From assembly GCF_011207455.1 (NCBI RefSeq), contig NZ_CP048877.1, positions 798,576 to 862,575 of the forward strand: 64,000 nucleotides of DNA. Reading direction: 5' to 3'. This DNA is from Thermosulfuriphilus ammonigenes (GTDB lineage: Bacteria; Desulfobacterota; Thermodesulfobacteria; Thermodesulfobacteriales; ST65). A program made the position numbers and the translations under genes. Below, one piece after another: positions 26,225 through 35,930 of the stretch. How positions within the stretch are numbered: position 1 is the first letter of the stretch; the number at the start of each line of letters is the position of its first letter. The notes beneath the pieces were generated by a model, which saw only the letters and a program-made list of their open reading frames with translations, was not told where the DNA came from and did no database searches.

Positions 26225-26986
26225 ATGCGAAGATTAACCTCCCTTTTGGTTCTAGTCTTCCTGTTATCTCTGGTGGGTTCTTCTTTTGCGGTAGAGACCA
26301 AGATTATGATCCGAGCCAGGGCCAAAGATGCCAAGTTCATCGGCACTTCCATGGGAGGGGCCTTGGTGACCATTCGCGACGCCCTAACGGGGGAACTCCT
26401 CAGTAAAGGGCTTATCCAGGGAACTACCGGGAATACCAAGCTCTTAATGACCACCCCTATTGTAAGGGGCATGAAGCTCACCGATGACCGTACGGCAGGC
26501 TTTGAAGCTGTCTTGGACTTAAGCGAACCTCGAAAGATTGAAATCGAAGTCCTGGCTCCCTATGGTCAGCCTCAGGCCATGGCCAGGGCCACAGTGACCA
26601 CCTGGGTTGTCCCTGGTAAGCATATCACCGGCGATGGTCTTATTCTGGAAATACCCGGCTTTGTTGTCCGGGTAACCAACCCCACCGCCCACACCTTTTT
26701 AAAGGCCCCGGCCTCTTTTAGTTTGGTGGCCACGGTAACCCCCATGTGCGGCTGCCCAGTCTCCCCCAACACCTTTTGGAAGCCGGAGGCCTATGAGGTA
26801 AAGGCCATAGTCAAAAAAAATGGACAGCCGTTTAAGACCATACCCCTTAAGTTCTCCGGGAAAACAAACTACTATGTCGCCTCCATCTCTCTTAACGAAC
26901 CAGGGGCCTATCAATTCACCATTTATGCATTTGATCCGGCAACAGGGAATACCGGCGTGGACATGACCACGGTGGTGGTAAGATAA
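26225..26986 (+). CDS. Exported beta-rich protein of unknown function
   Basis: The protein is 253 aa. Strong AAGGAGGGG site before the ATG; signal peptide 1-23 (LLVLVFLLSLVGSSFA). The mature protein alternates hydrophobic and polar residues as in Ig-like sandwiches, with VVRVTNPTAHTFLKAP and a distinct cysteine motif PMCGCPV (about 178-184) followed by an FxxxxYxV segment and a C-terminal Ig-like repeat (GAYQFTIYAFDPATGNTGVD). CGC could bind metal or form a disulfide. I do not recognise the family. It is alone on its strand, ended by a terminator at 27002-27025. Confidence 0.6.
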   Translation: MRRLTSLLVLVFLLSLVGSSFAVETKIMIRARAKDAKFIGTSMGGALVTIRDALTGELLSKGLIQGTTGNTKLLMTTPIVRGMKLTDDRTAGFEAVLDLSEPRKIEIEVLAPYGQPQAMARATVTTWVVPGKHITGDGLILEIPGFVVRVTNPTAHTFLKAPASFSLVATVTPMCGCPVSPNTFWKPEAYEVKAIVKKNGQPFKTIPLKFSGKTNYYVASISLNEPGAYQFTIYAFDPATGNTGVDMTTVVVR

Positions 26987-27001
26987 GTAGTAAGATACAA
27001 G

Positions 27002-27025
27002 GAAGGGAGGCTCCTGCCTCCCTTC
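27002..27025. terminator. Bidirectional hairpin terminator
   Basis: A perfect 10-bp stem GAAGGGAGGC/GCCTCCCTTC with loop TCCT separates the convergent exported-protein and oxidoreductase genes. It is followed by TTC on the plus side and has an A/T-poor flank, so termination strength is uncertain. Confidence 0.65.
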
Positions 27026-27027
27026 TT

Positions 27028-27888
27028 CTATAGATGGCTCTCTAAGACTTCCTTAAGCCCTTGAGGGCTCATTTTTACAGGAACCCTTCCCTTAAGCAGG
27101 CGCTCCTCATAAGTGGGCCTTTGTACTCGATAGAAGATGCCAATGGGAATCCTTTCGCCGGGCCCATAGGCCCATTCTCTGGCCTTAGAGAAGGCGGCCT
27201 CTAAATCCAGAGGGTTATGCTCTGCCTCCTCCAGCTCATAGACCCTTTCATTGTAGTAATCGTAAGTATTAAAGAAGGTATAACAGGGCTGGAGCACATC
27301 AATAAAGGCAAAGCCCGGGTGCCTTACAGCGGCTTTGATCAGGGAAGCTAAATGTTTGATTCGGGCCGAATAGCCCCGGGCCACAAAGGTGGCTCCCGCC
27401 GAAAGCATTATCTCAAGGGGGTTGAAAGGTTCCTCAGGGCTGCCCTGGGGAGTGGAACGCCCCTTGAAGCCACTGGGGCTGGTGGGGGTGAATTGCCCGG
27501 TGGTCAAACCATAAACCCGATTGTTGTGGACGATAAAGGTGAGATCTATGTTTCTCTTGGCGGCAAAAATAAGGTGTTCTATTCCCTCACCATAGGCATC
27601 ACCATCACCGGCATGGCCGATCACGGTAAGCTCCGGATTGGCCAGTTTGATCCCAGAGATAGTCGGCGGCACTCTTCCATGGAGGGAGTAGAAGCTGTTT
27701 ATGTTTACGTAATCGACGATTTTGGCATGACAGCCGATACCTGAGGCCAAGACAACCTGGTGGGGCTCAAGATCATCTTCTTCCATAAGCCCAATAAGGG
27801 CCTCGGTTAGGGCATTGAGAATGCCGAAGTTGCCGCATCCCGGGCACCAAGTATTTATGGCATAGGTCTTAAGACTCTTTCTCTCCAT
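27028..27888 (-). CDS. 2-oxoacid:ferredoxin oxidoreductase, beta subunit
   Basis: The protein is 286 aa, the thiamine diphosphate-binding subunit. CPGCGNFGILNAL (15-27), SGIGCHAKI, the TPP motif GHAGDGDAYGEGIEHLI with downstream NNRVYGLTTGQFTPTSP, and a third conserved cysteine in VLQPCYTFF are all standard. It oxidises a 2-oxoacid (2-oxoglutarate or another) to the acyl-CoA and reduces ferredoxin. Start overlaps the alpha subunit stop. The YYNERVYEL insert resembles KorB-type enzymes, but the substrate is inferred. Confidence 0.9.
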   Translation of the reverse strand: MERKSLKTYAINTWCPGCGNFGILNALTEALIGLMEEDDLEPHQVVLASGIGCHAKIVDYVNINSFYSLHGRVPPTISGIKLANPELTVIGHAGDGDAYGEGIEHLIFAAKRNIDLTFIVHNNRVYGLTTGQFTPTSPSGFKGRSTPQGSPEEPFNPLEIMLSAGATFVARGYSARIKHLASLIKAAVRHPGFAFIDVLQPCYTFFNTYDYYNERVYELEEAEHNPLDLEAAFSKAREWAYGPGERIPIGIFYRVQRPTYEERLLKGRVPVKMSPQGLKEVLESHL

Positions 27889-29540
27889 TAGAGCACCCCC
27901 TTAAGGCCCTCTCTGAGGGATTCAATAGTAAAGGGCCGGGCATCATAGCGAAGGAGGAGTTCATCCACCCTAATCCCGTGGCCCTGAAGAAGCCTGGCCA
28001 GCTGGCCGGTGGCATTGACCTCTACGGCAACGGTCTTTGTGGCTCCCGCAAGGGCCCTCTCTACGGCCTTTGCGGGAAATGGTTCCAGAACAAGGGGTTG
28101 AACAACCCGAAAGCCTTCCTTATGAGCCACCTCCACACAGGCCCCCTTGGTGGATCCCCAGCAAACCAAAGCCACCTCGGCCTCGGGGTTTCCATAGACC
28201 TTGACAGTCTCCAGGCCGGCGAGTTCCCTGGCCAGGGACTTTCCCTTGCGAAGACGCTTTTCTTGCATTCTGGCAATAACCTCCGGCTCCTCGGTGGTGA
28301 TGCCGAACTGATCATGCTCATAGGAACTTACCTTGACTACCGCTCCTTTGCCCCCCGGAAAGGCAAGAGGCGAAAGACCGTCTGGACCCTCTAGGTAGCG
28401 TCGATACTCTCCCTGGCCGTCCCACATAAGGGCCGGGGCCGGCTTAACAAGGGCCACATTTGCCTCAAAGCTAAAGATACTCTCACTTAGATGTTTATCA
28501 GAAAGGACAAAGGCCGGAAGCTGGTACTTCCAGGCCATGTTAAGGGCCAATCCGGTAAGAAAAAAGGCCTCTTCAGCATCACCGGGAGCCACCACCAGAC
28601 GAGGAAACTCCCCATGGCCGGCATTAAGAACAAAGAAAAGATCGGCCTGCATGGTGTAAGTGGGCACCCCTGTGCTCGGACCGGCCCGCTGGCACTCTAC
28701 AAAAACGATGGGGATCTCGGCCTGGCCGGCAAGGCTTACCGCCTCCGTCATGAGGGCAAACCCCCCTCCTGAGGTTCCCACCATGACCCGGGCTCCGGTA
28801 TAAGCAGCTCCCAGGGCCATTAAGGCCACGGCTATCTCGCTTTCCGGATGAATAGTAACCACCCCCAGGGCCTCTTCATGGGCCGCTAAATAGTGAAGGA
28901 TACTTGAGGCCGGGGTCATAGGATAGGCAATATACATATTGAGCCCGGCTCCCACGGCCCCCAAGGCTATGGCTTCATTGCCACTGACAAGAGGCACAGG
29001 AGGCTGACTGAGAGGATCAACCCTGAATCCCAGGCCAATGGTCTTCTCATAGGCCTCCCGAGCGATCTGGAGGTTGGCCTCCAGGGCCTTAGGAATGGTG
29101 TCCTCGATCACCCGGGAGACCTTATCCCAATCCACCTCCAGAAGACCGGCCAGGGCCCCAATGGCGGCCGTGTTGCGCATAATAGGTGCTCCCTGATGCC
29201 TTTTGACTATCTGCTGCAGATCAACCCCGATGCCACCCTCCTCCTTGACCTTATGAGAATCAAAGAGAATGATCCCTCCAGATCTAAGTCGCCAGCGGTG
29301 TCTTTCTATCGTCTCCTGGTTAAGGGCCACGATGACATCCACCTGATCTCGATGGGCCAGAATTTTTTTCTCGGCCGCCCGAATGATGGAAAAGTTGTGT
29401 CCGCCTCGGATAAGAGAGGGATAATCGTCGTAGAAAAAGATCCGATACCCCAATCGATTAAGGAGCCTGGCCACGGTATTTCCGGCCTGGCGAATCCCAT
29501 CTCCAGCCCGACCACCCACCAGAACAGAGATCTCCTTCAT
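27888..29540 (-). CDS. 2-oxoacid:ferredoxin oxidoreductase, fused gamma-alpha subunit
   Basis: The protein is 550 aa. The N-terminal ~190 residues are the gamma domain (VLVGGRAGDGIRQAGNTVARLL, RGGHNFSIIRA), and the rest is the alpha domain (GNEAIALGAVGAGLNMYIAYPMTPASSILHYLA and a C-terminal transketolase-like domain). The fusion of gamma and alpha is common in two-subunit KorAB-type enzymes. No ferredoxin-domain delta subunit is adjacent, so electrons go straight to ferredoxin from the beta-subunit cluster. A 233-base gap separates it from the divergent chelatase genes. Confidence 0.9.
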   Translation of the reverse strand: MKEISVLVGGRAGDGIRQAGNTVARLLNRLGYRIFFYDDYPSLIRGGHNFSIIRAAEKKILAHRDQVDVIVALNQETIERHRWRLRSGGIILFDSHKVKEEGGIGVDLQQIVKRHQGAPIMRNTAAIGALAGLLEVDWDKVSRVIEDTIPKALEANLQIAREAYEKTIGLGFRVDPLSQPPVPLVSGNEAIALGAVGAGLNMYIAYPMTPASSILHYLAAHEEALGVVTIHPESEIAVALMALGAAYTGARVMVGTSGGGFALMTEAVSLAGQAEIPIVFVECQRAGPSTGVPTYTMQADLFFVLNAGHGEFPRLVVAPGDAEEAFFLTGLALNMAWKYQLPAFVLSDKHLSESIFSFEANVALVKPAPALMWDGQGEYRRYLEGPDGLSPLAFPGGKGAVVKVSSYEHDQFGITTEEPEVIARMQEKRLRKGKSLARELAGLETVKVYGNPEAEVALVCWGSTKGACVEVAHKEGFRVVQPLVLEPFPAKAVERALAGATKTVAVEVNATGQLARLLQGHGIRVDELLLRYDARPFTIESLREGLKGVL

Positions 29541-29771
29541 GACTCCTCCTTAAAAGAATTAAATCCCCACCCCCACCAAAAGTTAGGTACCAACCAAAGA
29601 CATGCCAACTAAAATTCTGATCATGGGGCCAAAAAGAGACTCCGCTTTAGGTTTCAGAAGATCTTTGATCCAGAAAGAGTCAGGAAACCCTGGGGCTGAC
29701 CTTAAGCGCTGGCATTTTTACTCCAACCCGTTATCGTTATCCTTTAGTGGAAACTCTCTTCCAGGGGGCGT

Positions 29772-29838
29772 GGATGAGACGCTTCGTCTACCCTTTCTCG
29801 GCCATCGTCGGCCAAGAAGAAATGAAGCTGGCCCTGAT
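29772..29838 (+). repeat. 67-bp direct repeat shared with 31802-31868 (copy 1)
   Basis: Bases 29772-29838 and 31802-31868, covering the first codons of the two chelatase-like genes, are identical except for one G/A difference; the final 60 bases are perfect. A second shared block of about 32 bases covers the [11 protein letters not shown] codons of both. Flanking codons differ at many silent sites. Confidence 0.9.
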
Positions 29839-31792
29839 GATTGCCGCCGTTGCCCCGGGGGTCTGCGGCGTCCTTCTGCGGGGAGAAAAGGGATCCGGTA
29901 AATCTACCGCCGCCCGGGCCCTGGCGGAGATCCTCCCGGAGATAGAGGTTATAGAGGGCTGTCTGTTTGGCTGCCGGCCCCAAGGCCCTCTTTGCCCCTC
30001 CTGCACCAGAGAGCAAAAGGGTCAGAGGCTTGTCAGGAGATCCGCCCCCTTTGTCAATCTCCCTCTCTCCATCACCGAGGATGCCCTCTTTGGAGCCATA
30101 GATTTTGAGGAGGCGGTAAGAAGCGGCCGCCGGAGGCTTCATCCGGGGCTGCTGGCCCGAGCCAACCACGGTGTTCTTTACATTGATGAGGTCAATCTTT
30201 TGGCTGACCACCTGGTGGCCGGGCTGCTCAGCGTGGCCGAAAGTGGCGTGAACATCGTGGAACGGGAGTCACTTAGTCTTATCCATCCGGCCCGCTTCAT
30301 CCTTATCGGCTCCATGAATCCCGAAGAAGGAGAGCTCTCTCCTCAATTCTTAGACCGCTTTGGTCTCTGCGTGACGGTCACCGGGGAAAAGAATCCGGAC
30401 ATCAGGGCAGAGATCATCCATCGCCGTCTCTGGTTTGAGAAGGCCCCGGACTCTTTTCGAGCCCTGTATGCAGACGAAGAGGCCAGGCTAAAGCAAAAAA
30501 TCCTCCAGGCTCAGAGGATTCTGCCTTCTGTCTCTCTGAGCCGGAGCATCCGATCCTTTGTGGCTGAACTTTGTCGAAAAAACCGGGTTCCCGGTCATCG
30601 AGCTGATCTCATTCTCCAGACGGCGGCTATGGCCCATGCCGCCCTAAACGGTCGCCTTGAGGTCACCTATGATGATGTCCTGGCTGTGGCCGATATGGTC
30701 TTGAGACACCGGCGTCGGGAGGCCGAAGCCAGACAGAAAAAAGATCCCCAGAGAGACCAGAAAGGGAGGAAGAAGCCCCCAGAGAAGGAGCCAGAAAAAA
30801 ATGAGGGCCAGGGGAAAAGCCCCCAGGTCTCCCAGGAGACCCATAGAAGAGAACGGTCGGAAGAAGGCCCAAAGGGGAGTGAGGCAGGCCTTAACGGCCC
30901 TTCACCACAGGATGATCCCCAACAGGTCTCGGAAAATGAGGGGGTTGATCAAATCTTTGAGGTAGGAGAGACCTTCACTGTAAGACCATTTTCTACCCGA
31001 GCCGATCGCAAAAGACGCTGGGCCCGTTCCGGGAGACGATCGGCCACCTTAAACAAGCATCCTCGAGGACGATTTGTCCGGGCAGTTATCCCTCAAGGCC
31101 GGGTGAGGGATCTTGCTGTGGCCGCCACCATCCGGGCCGCTGCTCCCTATCAGGCCCTCCGCGGAAGAGACAGCGGGCGCCTCATCATTCGTGAAGAGGA
31201 TCTCCGAGAAAAGCTCCGGGAGAGCCGGACGGGCCATCTGCTTTTTTTCTGCGTTGATGGCTCAGGTTCCATGGGGGCTGAGGCCCGAATGGCTGAAACG
31301 AAAGGGGCCATCATGAGCCTCCTGCTCTCGGCCTACCAACGACGAGATCGGGTAGGATTGATGATCTTTCGGGGAAAGGAGGCCCAGATGGTGTTGCCTC
31401 CGACAAACTCCGTGGAGATAGCCGCCAGGATCCTCGAGGGTCTCCCTGTGGGAGGTTCAACCCCTCTTTCTGCCGCCCTCTTGCGTCTGGAAGAGTTTCT
31501 CCGACAGACCCTGCGCCGCGAACCAGACCTCAAGGTTACCGTGTTTCTTATCACCGATGGTCGGGGCAACGTAAGTCTTACCGGAGAAAAGCCCCGTCAG
31601 GAAATCGAGGCTTTAGCTCGCCGCCTAGCGGAGGGGTTCCCTCAAGTGGAATTTGTGGTCATTGACACCGAAACTGGCCTGATCAAACTCCAAATGGCCC
31701 AAAGGCTGGCGACTCTTCTTGAAGCCCGGTATTTTACCCCCGAGGCCCTCCGGGCGGAGGAGATGGTTCGCATCGCCAAAGAGATCCTCTGA
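29774..31792 (+). CDS. Magnesium/cobalt chelatase D-like AAA+/vWA ATPase
   Basis: The protein is 672 aa. N-terminal AAA+ module with intact Walker [10 protein letters not shown] (37-45) and Walker [10 protein letters not shown]; a four-cysteine cluster C63, C67, C74, C77; a proline- and charge-rich linker (about 320-395); and a C-terminal vWA domain with MIDAS residues DGSGSMG, GGSTPL and TDGRGN. Start is ATG 29774 (AGGGGG site). BchD of phototrophs has lost its ATPase site; this one has not. No BchH/CobN large subunit is in the window, so it may serve an unlinked cobaltochelatase or act as a MoxR/vWA-type chaperone. Confidence 0.85.
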   Translation: MRRFVYPFSAIVGQEEMKLALMIAAVAPGVCGVLLRGEKGSGKSTAARALAEILPEIEVIEGCLFGCRPQGPLCPSCTREQKGQRLVRRSAPFVNLPLSITEDALFGAIDFEEAVRSGRRRLHPGLLARANHGVLYIDEVNLLADHLVAGLLSVAESGVNIVERESLSLIHPARFILIGSMNPEEGELSPQFLDRFGLCVTVTGEKNPDIRAEIIHRRLWFEKAPDSFRALYADEEARLKQKILQAQRILPSVSLSRSIRSFVAELCRKNRVPGHRADLILQTAAMAHAALNGRLEVTYDDVLAVADMVLRHRRREAEARQKKDPQRDQKGRKKPPEKEPEKNEGQGKSPQVSQETHRRERSEEGPKGSEAGLNGPSPQDDPQQVSENEGVDQIFEVGETFTVRPFSTRADRKRRWARSGRRSATLNKHPRGRFVRAVIPQGRVRDLAVAATIRAAAPYQALRGRDSGRLIIREEDLREKLRESRTGHLLFFCVDGSGSMGAEARMAETKGAIMSLLLSAYQRRDRVGLMIFRGKEAQMVLPPTNSVEIAARILEGLPVGGSTPLSAALLRLEEFLRQTLRREPDLKVTVFLITDGRGNVSLTGEKPRQEIEALARRLAEGFPQVEFVVIDTETGLIKLQMAQRLATLLEARYFTPEALRAEEMVRIAKEIL

Positions 31793-31801
31793 GGAGGTTG
31801 C

Positions 31802-31868
31802 GGATGAAACGCTTCGTCTACCCTTTCTCGGCCATCGTCGGCCAAGAAGAAATGAAGCTGGCCCTGAT
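31802..31868 (+). repeat. 67-bp direct repeat shared with 29772-29838 (copy 2)
   Basis: This is the second copy of the repeat described at 29772, at the 5' end of the I-like gene. The distance between copies is 2030 bases. Confidence 0.9.
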
Positions 31869-32817
31869 TTTAAATGTCATTGATCCTTCCATCGGTGGAG
31901 TCCTTATCCGGGGCGAAAAAGGGACTGGCAAATCCACTGTGGTTAGAGCCCTGGCGGAGATCCTCCCGGAGATAGAGGTGGTCGAAGGTTGCCCCTTCCA
32001 GTGTGACCCTGAAGACAGAGACCATCTCTGCCCCCAGTGTGAGGAAAGGCTTCGTTCCCAGGGGAGCCTGCCCCATATTAGACGAAAGATACGGGTGGTG
32101 GATCTCCCTCTTTCGGCAACCGAGGACCGAGTGGTAGGGACCCTAGACATCGAGGCTGCCCTGAAGACGGGTAAAAGGCGCTTTGAACCCGGTATTCTGG
32201 CCGCGGCTAACCGGGGGATTCTCTACGTAGACGAGGTGAACCTCCTCGATGACCACCTGGTGGACACCCTTCTTGACGCTGCGGCTATGGGCATCAATTT
32301 TGTCGAACGGGAGGGGCTCAGCTTTGCCCATGCGGCCCGCTTTGTGTTAGTGGGGACCATGAACCCCGAGGAAGGAGAACTAAGGCCCCAGCTCCTTGAT
32401 CGTTTTGGGCTCTGCGTCACCGTGGAGGGAATCAGGGACCCAAACTCCCGGGTTCTCATTATGGAGCGCCGGGCAGCCTTTGAGGCTGACCCTGAGGGCT
32501 TCTGTCGCCGGTTTGCCGAAGAGAATCAATCTCTGTCGGAGAGAATTAAGACGGCCCGTGAGAGGATAAAAGAGATAGATATCCCCAGAGAGCTTCTTTA
32601 TGAAATTGCCAAAAGGATAGTCACCCTAGGGGTTGACGGTCATCGGGCCGACTTAACAGTGGTCAAGACGGCCAGGGCCCACGCCGCCTTCCGCGGCCAA
32701 TGCCAAATAAGCGAGGAAGACATCCGGGTGGCCGAAACCTTAGCCCTGCCCCACCGCCTAAGACGTCGCCCCTTTGAAGAGATTGGCACCCCCGCGGCTT
32801 CTCGGCTCAGTCAGTAA
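31804..32817 (+). CDS. Magnesium/cobalt chelatase I-like AAA+ ATPase
   Basis: About 337 aa. Walker [10 protein letters not shown] (37-45), a four-cysteine cluster C63, C67, C76, C79 in the same place as in the D-like protein, Walker [10 protein letters not shown], the [40 protein letters not shown] sensor region, and a C-terminal helical bundle with [28 protein letters not shown] six bases before ATG 31804 decides the start. It follows the D-like gene by 11 bases. Its first 65 residues are nearly identical to those of the D-like protein. The 3' end overlaps the convergent ABC_ATPase gene by 11 bases. Confidence 0.88.
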   Translation: MKRFVYPFSAIVGQEEMKLALILNVIDPSIGGVLIRGEKGTGKSTVVRALAEILPEIEVVEGCPFQCDPEDRDHLCPQCEERLRSQGSLPHIRRKIRVVDLPLSATEDRVVGTLDIEAALKTGKRRFEPGILAAANRGILYVDEVNLLDDHLVDTLLDAAAMGINFVEREGLSFAHAARFVLVGTMNPEEGELRPQLLDRFGLCVTVEGIRDPNSRVLIMERRAAFEADPEGFCRRFAEENQSLSERIKTARERIKEIDIPRELLYEIAKRIVTLGVDGHRADLTVVKTARAHAAFRGQCQISEEDIRVAETLALPHRLRRRPFEEIGTPAASRLSQ

Positions 32818-34519
32818 GTTGCTGGACTTTCAGGCTCCTTAGACGATTGATGGCGGCTGCCACCTCAAAGGAGCGGGGGAAGGCCAGATCTCCCGCCGGA
32901 TAGCCCACCAGGGCATCAAAGCCCTTCTGCCTGATGAGTTCAAGGGCCATCTCCACGCCCTCCCTGAGACCAACTCCTTTGGGGGCTAAGTGGTGGCCGA
33001 AGTAGCGGATAATCTCGGCGATAGTCCGGGCCTGGGAGTCATCCACCAGTTGTTCTACCAGGGAGACATCGATCACCTCTTGGCCAAAGATGATCTCTCT
33101 CAGCCCCCGGGTTTTGACCCTTTCGCGCCGCCCTCTTCGGGGCTTAAAGCTCTCCGGGAGAGGACGGCGCGGGCAAACCAGACCGAAGCTGTCCCCTCCC
33201 TCTGGCTGCCGACGGCTAGGAAGACGGCGGCCTACCTCTCGGGCCCTGGCGGTAAGGTCATAAACGCGATAGTTATCAAGGGCAATAACTCGATCGGCCA
33301 CATCGAGATAGTCTCCTGAGCCTCCAAGAACAAGAATAGTCGAGACCCCATAGTCCCGCAGAAGAAGACGCACCTTATCCACAAAAGGCACAATGGGTTC
33401 CTTGTCTCGAGGGATAAGGGCCTGCATCCGGGCATCGCGGATAAGAAAGTTGGTGGCCGCAGTGTCTTCATCTATAAGCAATACCTTAGCCCCTATTTCT
33501 AGGGCCTCCATGATGGCCGCGGCCAAAGAGGTTGAGCCCGAGGCGTCCTCGGTAGAAAAAAACCTGGTGGAGCGTCCCAGGGGAAGATCGGCAATGAAGG
33601 GGGAGATGTCCACCCCAGCCACAAAACGGCCATCTTCACTCCGGACCTTAACCGCCCGGGAATGGGTAATCACCCACTGTCGGCCATCTCCGGGGATATG
33701 GGGATAGACTCCCCGGGATAGGGCTTCAAGGAGGGTGGTCTTGCCGTGAAAGCCACCCCCGACGATAAGGGTTACCCCTGAAGGGATACCCATCCCCGAG
33801 ACGGATCCATGGTGTCTGGTATCCAGCTTAACCCTGAGCTCTGGGGGGCTTGAGAAGATCACCGCTCCCTCTTTAAGGGGGCGATCATCCACCCCGGAGC
33901 GGCGGGGGAGGATGGCTCCATCTCCCACAAAGGCCACCAGCCCCAGATCATCAAGCTGGCCCCTGATGTATTCGACATCTTCAACCAGATCAACAAAGGC
34001 CTCTAGCTCACGGGCCGGATGAAAAGAGTATCTCAGGGCCCGGGCCGCCCGGGGAATTTCTTCCAAGATCATGGAAAGGGCCGTTTGGCCTAAAATCCTC
34101 CTTCCGGCAGCCGGCAATCCCATAAAGAAGCGAACCTCGACGAACTCCTCTTCAACCAGGCATCCAGAACGAAAGATTATCTCCTGACCCCCGGCATCGA
34201 CCCGGTAAAGGCCGCTTCCTCCTGTCCCTCGGGGCCTGGAGAGGGCCTTGAGCTCTCGGGCAAAGGCCCGGAGGATATAGTCTTGAAGGGCCATCTTCCG
34301 GACTTGGTTGCTCAGAAGCGCCGCTGGGAAACGGGCCTCGGCCATGGCCAACCTCACCCGGACCCGACTGGGGGCGGCAAAGGGATCTCCCTGGGCCCGA
34401 TCCAGGTAGAAAGACAATTCTGGGGCCAGCCGATAGATGCCTTCTAGCTCCCGATAGGCCTTATAGCCTCGGCCGTCGAGACGAGAAAGGAGACTTTTTA
34501 GCTCAGAGACAGTCTTCAT
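32807..34519 (-). CDS. ABC_ATPase (PF09818-type) P-loop protein
   Basis: The protein is 570 aa, a predicted soluble ATPase of the family sometimes annotated isopentenyl-diphosphate delta-isomerase-like or ABC-class ATPase. N-terminal domain starts [18 protein letters not shown]; the P-loop is [15 protein letters not shown] (about 250-264), followed by [37 protein letters not shown] signature region, Walker [17 protein letters not shown] and the [20 protein letters not shown] box. A trypanosome relative works in RNA editing and binds RNA. The bacterial role is unknown. It is alone on its strand, convergent with the chelatase pair. Confidence 0.85.
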   Translation of the reverse strand: MKTVSELKSLLSRLDGRGYKAYRELEGIYRLAPELSFYLDRAQGDPFAAPSRVRVRLAMAEARFPAALLSNQVRKMALQDYILRAFARELKALSRPRGTGGSGLYRVDAGGQEIIFRSGCLVEEEFVEVRFFMGLPAAGRRILGQTALSMILEEIPRAARALRYSFHPARELEAFVDLVEDVEYIRGQLDDLGLVAFVGDGAILPRRSGVDDRPLKEGAVIFSSPPELRVKLDTRHHGSVSGMGIPSGVTLIVGGGFHGKTTLLEALSRGVYPHIPGDGRQWVITHSRAVKVRSEDGRFVAGVDISPFIADLPLGRSTRFFSTEDASGSTSLAAAIMEALEIGAKVLLIDEDTAATNFLIRDARMQALIPRDKEPIVPFVDKVRLLLRDYGVSTILVLGGSGDYLDVADRVIALDNYRVYDLTARAREVGRRLPSRRQPEGGDSFGLVCPRRPLPESFKPRRGRRERVKTRGLREIIFGQEVIDVSLVEQLVDDSQARTIAEIIRYFGHHLAPKGVGLREGVEMALELIRQKGFDALVGYPAGDLAFPRSFEVAAAINRLRSLKVQQLTD

Positions 34520-34607
34520 AGCCTCAAAAAGTAATAAAGAAGTCAGGGGTCAAGCATATATCATCTTTTGCTGGAAAGGGTAAGTATCTAAGAGAGGATG
34601 GACTTAC

Positions 34608-34814
34608 TTATTGGGCCTCGATGGGGCCGGTCTCTTCAATCTCTAGAGAAACTCCGGGAAGGGCCTCTTTGAGCCGGCGCTGGAGATCTGGAGTGGAGCT
34701 TGATACCAAGACCTTTACCCGGAGGGGGATCTCCGTTAAAGGAATCTCATAGCCAACGATAATTCCCTGATACATAAGTTCGTTAAGGACGGCCTCTATT
34801 TCTTCCTTGTTCAT
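34608..34814 (-). CDS. Small hypothetical protein (68 aa)
   Basis: The protein starts at ATG 34814 (AGAGGTG just upstream) and reads as a mixed alpha/beta small domain with no cysteine or membrane segment. It lies 88 bases upstream of the ABC_ATPase gene on the same strand and may be co-transcribed with it. No family recognised; codon use and the ribosome-binding site are the support. Confidence 0.5.
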   Translation of the reverse strand: MNKEEIEAVLNELMYQGIIVGYEIPLTEIPLRVKVLVSSSTPDLQRRLKEALPGVSLEIEETGPIEAQ

Positions 34815-34888
34815 GGTCACCTCTTCTCAGCGAATTTATCCTGACGGATTCTGAAACGCCATTTTCCGTAAAGAAGAAAGCAATCAAG

Positions 34889-34928
34889 CAAAAAGGCGGG
34901 AGAAAACCTCACCGGTTCAACTCCCGCC
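34889..34928 (-). terminator. Rho-independent terminator of the protease module
   Basis: On the minus strand, GGCGGGAG (34921-34928) pairs with CTCCCGCC (34895-34902), with an internal GAACC/GGTTTT stem, and is followed by TTTTTGC. It lies 30 bases after the stop of the beta-domain gene and defines the end of that transcription unit. Confidence 0.85.
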
Positions 34929-34957
34929 CTGCCCACCTCCTCCTCCCGGAGGCCGGA

Positions 34958-35878
34958 TCAGGCGAACTCAAACCTTACCCCAGGGATAAAAATACAGTCT
35001 GGATTCCGGAAGCTAAGAGTGGCCAGGGTTCCACTACCCTCGGTCTCCACCCGAAGCCTTAACGACACCTGGGCGATAACCCATTTATTGGCTCCCACGG
35101 CCATCGAGGCCGAGTAGAAGGCCTGATAAAGGTCCAGACGGCCGCTTTCATTAATGTTGTCATCGGCTCGCCGGAAAAGACGTCTTTCCACCGTGGGGCT
35201 CCAGTAGTTCTGATAGAGCCTAACAGAGGCCCGCAGATCTACCACGGCCTCCTTGGAGTTCCACCATTTGTCGTTAGATCGAATCTGATACCAGCCTCGC
35301 GTGACCACAGGTAGGAAAACCCTCACCGTGCCAATCTTTCGGGGCCAAAAGGCATAAAAGAACCGGCCATAGGTGGTTACGTCGTTGTCATCAGTCCAGC
35401 CCAGACCATCTCCCTGGGCATGGGCATAGAGAAACATTTTTCGAGAGGCCCGACTGCCTGAGCAACTGCCCCTGGTAACGCCTCCCTCATTGTGACGACT
35501 CACGTGACACCAGAAGTGATATGGAGTGACATCCAGATAATGACCAGGGGTTCCTCCGGAGACGACATTGGTCTCCAGCACTAACTGGTCGAGAATCTCC
35601 TCTCCCACTGTCTCCACACAGAGACCCTCCTCTTTTTGAAGCTGAAAGGCTTCCTCGGTCTCCCGGGCCTTAATTTCGGCCAGTTCTTTCTCCTTCTGAA
35701 TCTCTGCTTCAATGGCCTCGGGCTTAAATTTGAGGTGTTTAATGAGCTCCAGCATCTCCGCCTCGCTCTCCTGGCCCTGTTCTTTCTTATCCAAAATGGC
35801 TTGTTCCATCTGGGCCACCTCAGCAGCCACCTCCATCTCTGAGGCCTCATTCAAAAAGTTTTTATCAAACATTTCCAT
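34958..35878 (-). CDS. Coiled-coil plus beta-domain protein paired with protease, unknown function
   Basis: The protein is 306 aa with no signal peptide or membrane segment. Residues about 10-95 are highly charged, Glu/Lys-rich and predicted coiled coil; residues about 105-306 are rich in Trp, Tyr, Phe, Arg and beta strands (TPYHFWCHVSRHNEGG, GRFFYAFWPRKIGTVRVFLPVVTRGWYQI, SLRLRVETEGSG), like a jelly-roll or lectin-type domain. AAGGAGGAGAG precedes the ATG. It follows the trypsin-like protease by 52 bases and shares its promoter and terminator. It may be the protease's substrate, its targeting partner, or a structural effector. I do not recognise the family. Confidence 0.65.
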   Translation of the reverse strand: MEMFDKNFLNEASEMEVAAEVAQMEQAILDKKEQGQESEAEMLELIKHLKFKPEAIEAEIQKEKELAEIKARETEEAFQLQKEEGLCVETVGEEILDQLVLETNVVSGGTPGHYLDVTPYHFWCHVSRHNEGGVTRGSCSGSRASRKMFLYAHAQGDGLGWTDDNDVTTYGRFFYAFWPRKIGTVRVFLPVVTRGWYQIRSNDKWWNSKEAVVDLRASVRLYQNYWSPTVERRLFRRADDNINESGRLDLYQAFYSASMAVGANKWVIAQVSLRLRVETEGSGTLATLSFRNPDCIFIPGVRFEFA

Positions 35879-35930
35879 ATTCTCTCCTCCTTACAGAATT
35901 TTTTGCCGCCACATCAGGAGGTGTGCTCCT

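Noticed and set aside
29541-29773. Cobalamin riboswitch upstream of the chelatase-like genes
   Set aside because: The 233-base leader shows no B12-box or the usual core pattern; I see no other feature in it.
29602-29901. Plus-strand open frame of 99 codons starting MPTKILIMG
   Set aside because: It overlaps the 5' end of the D-like chelatase gene in another frame, has no ribosome-binding site and no family pattern.
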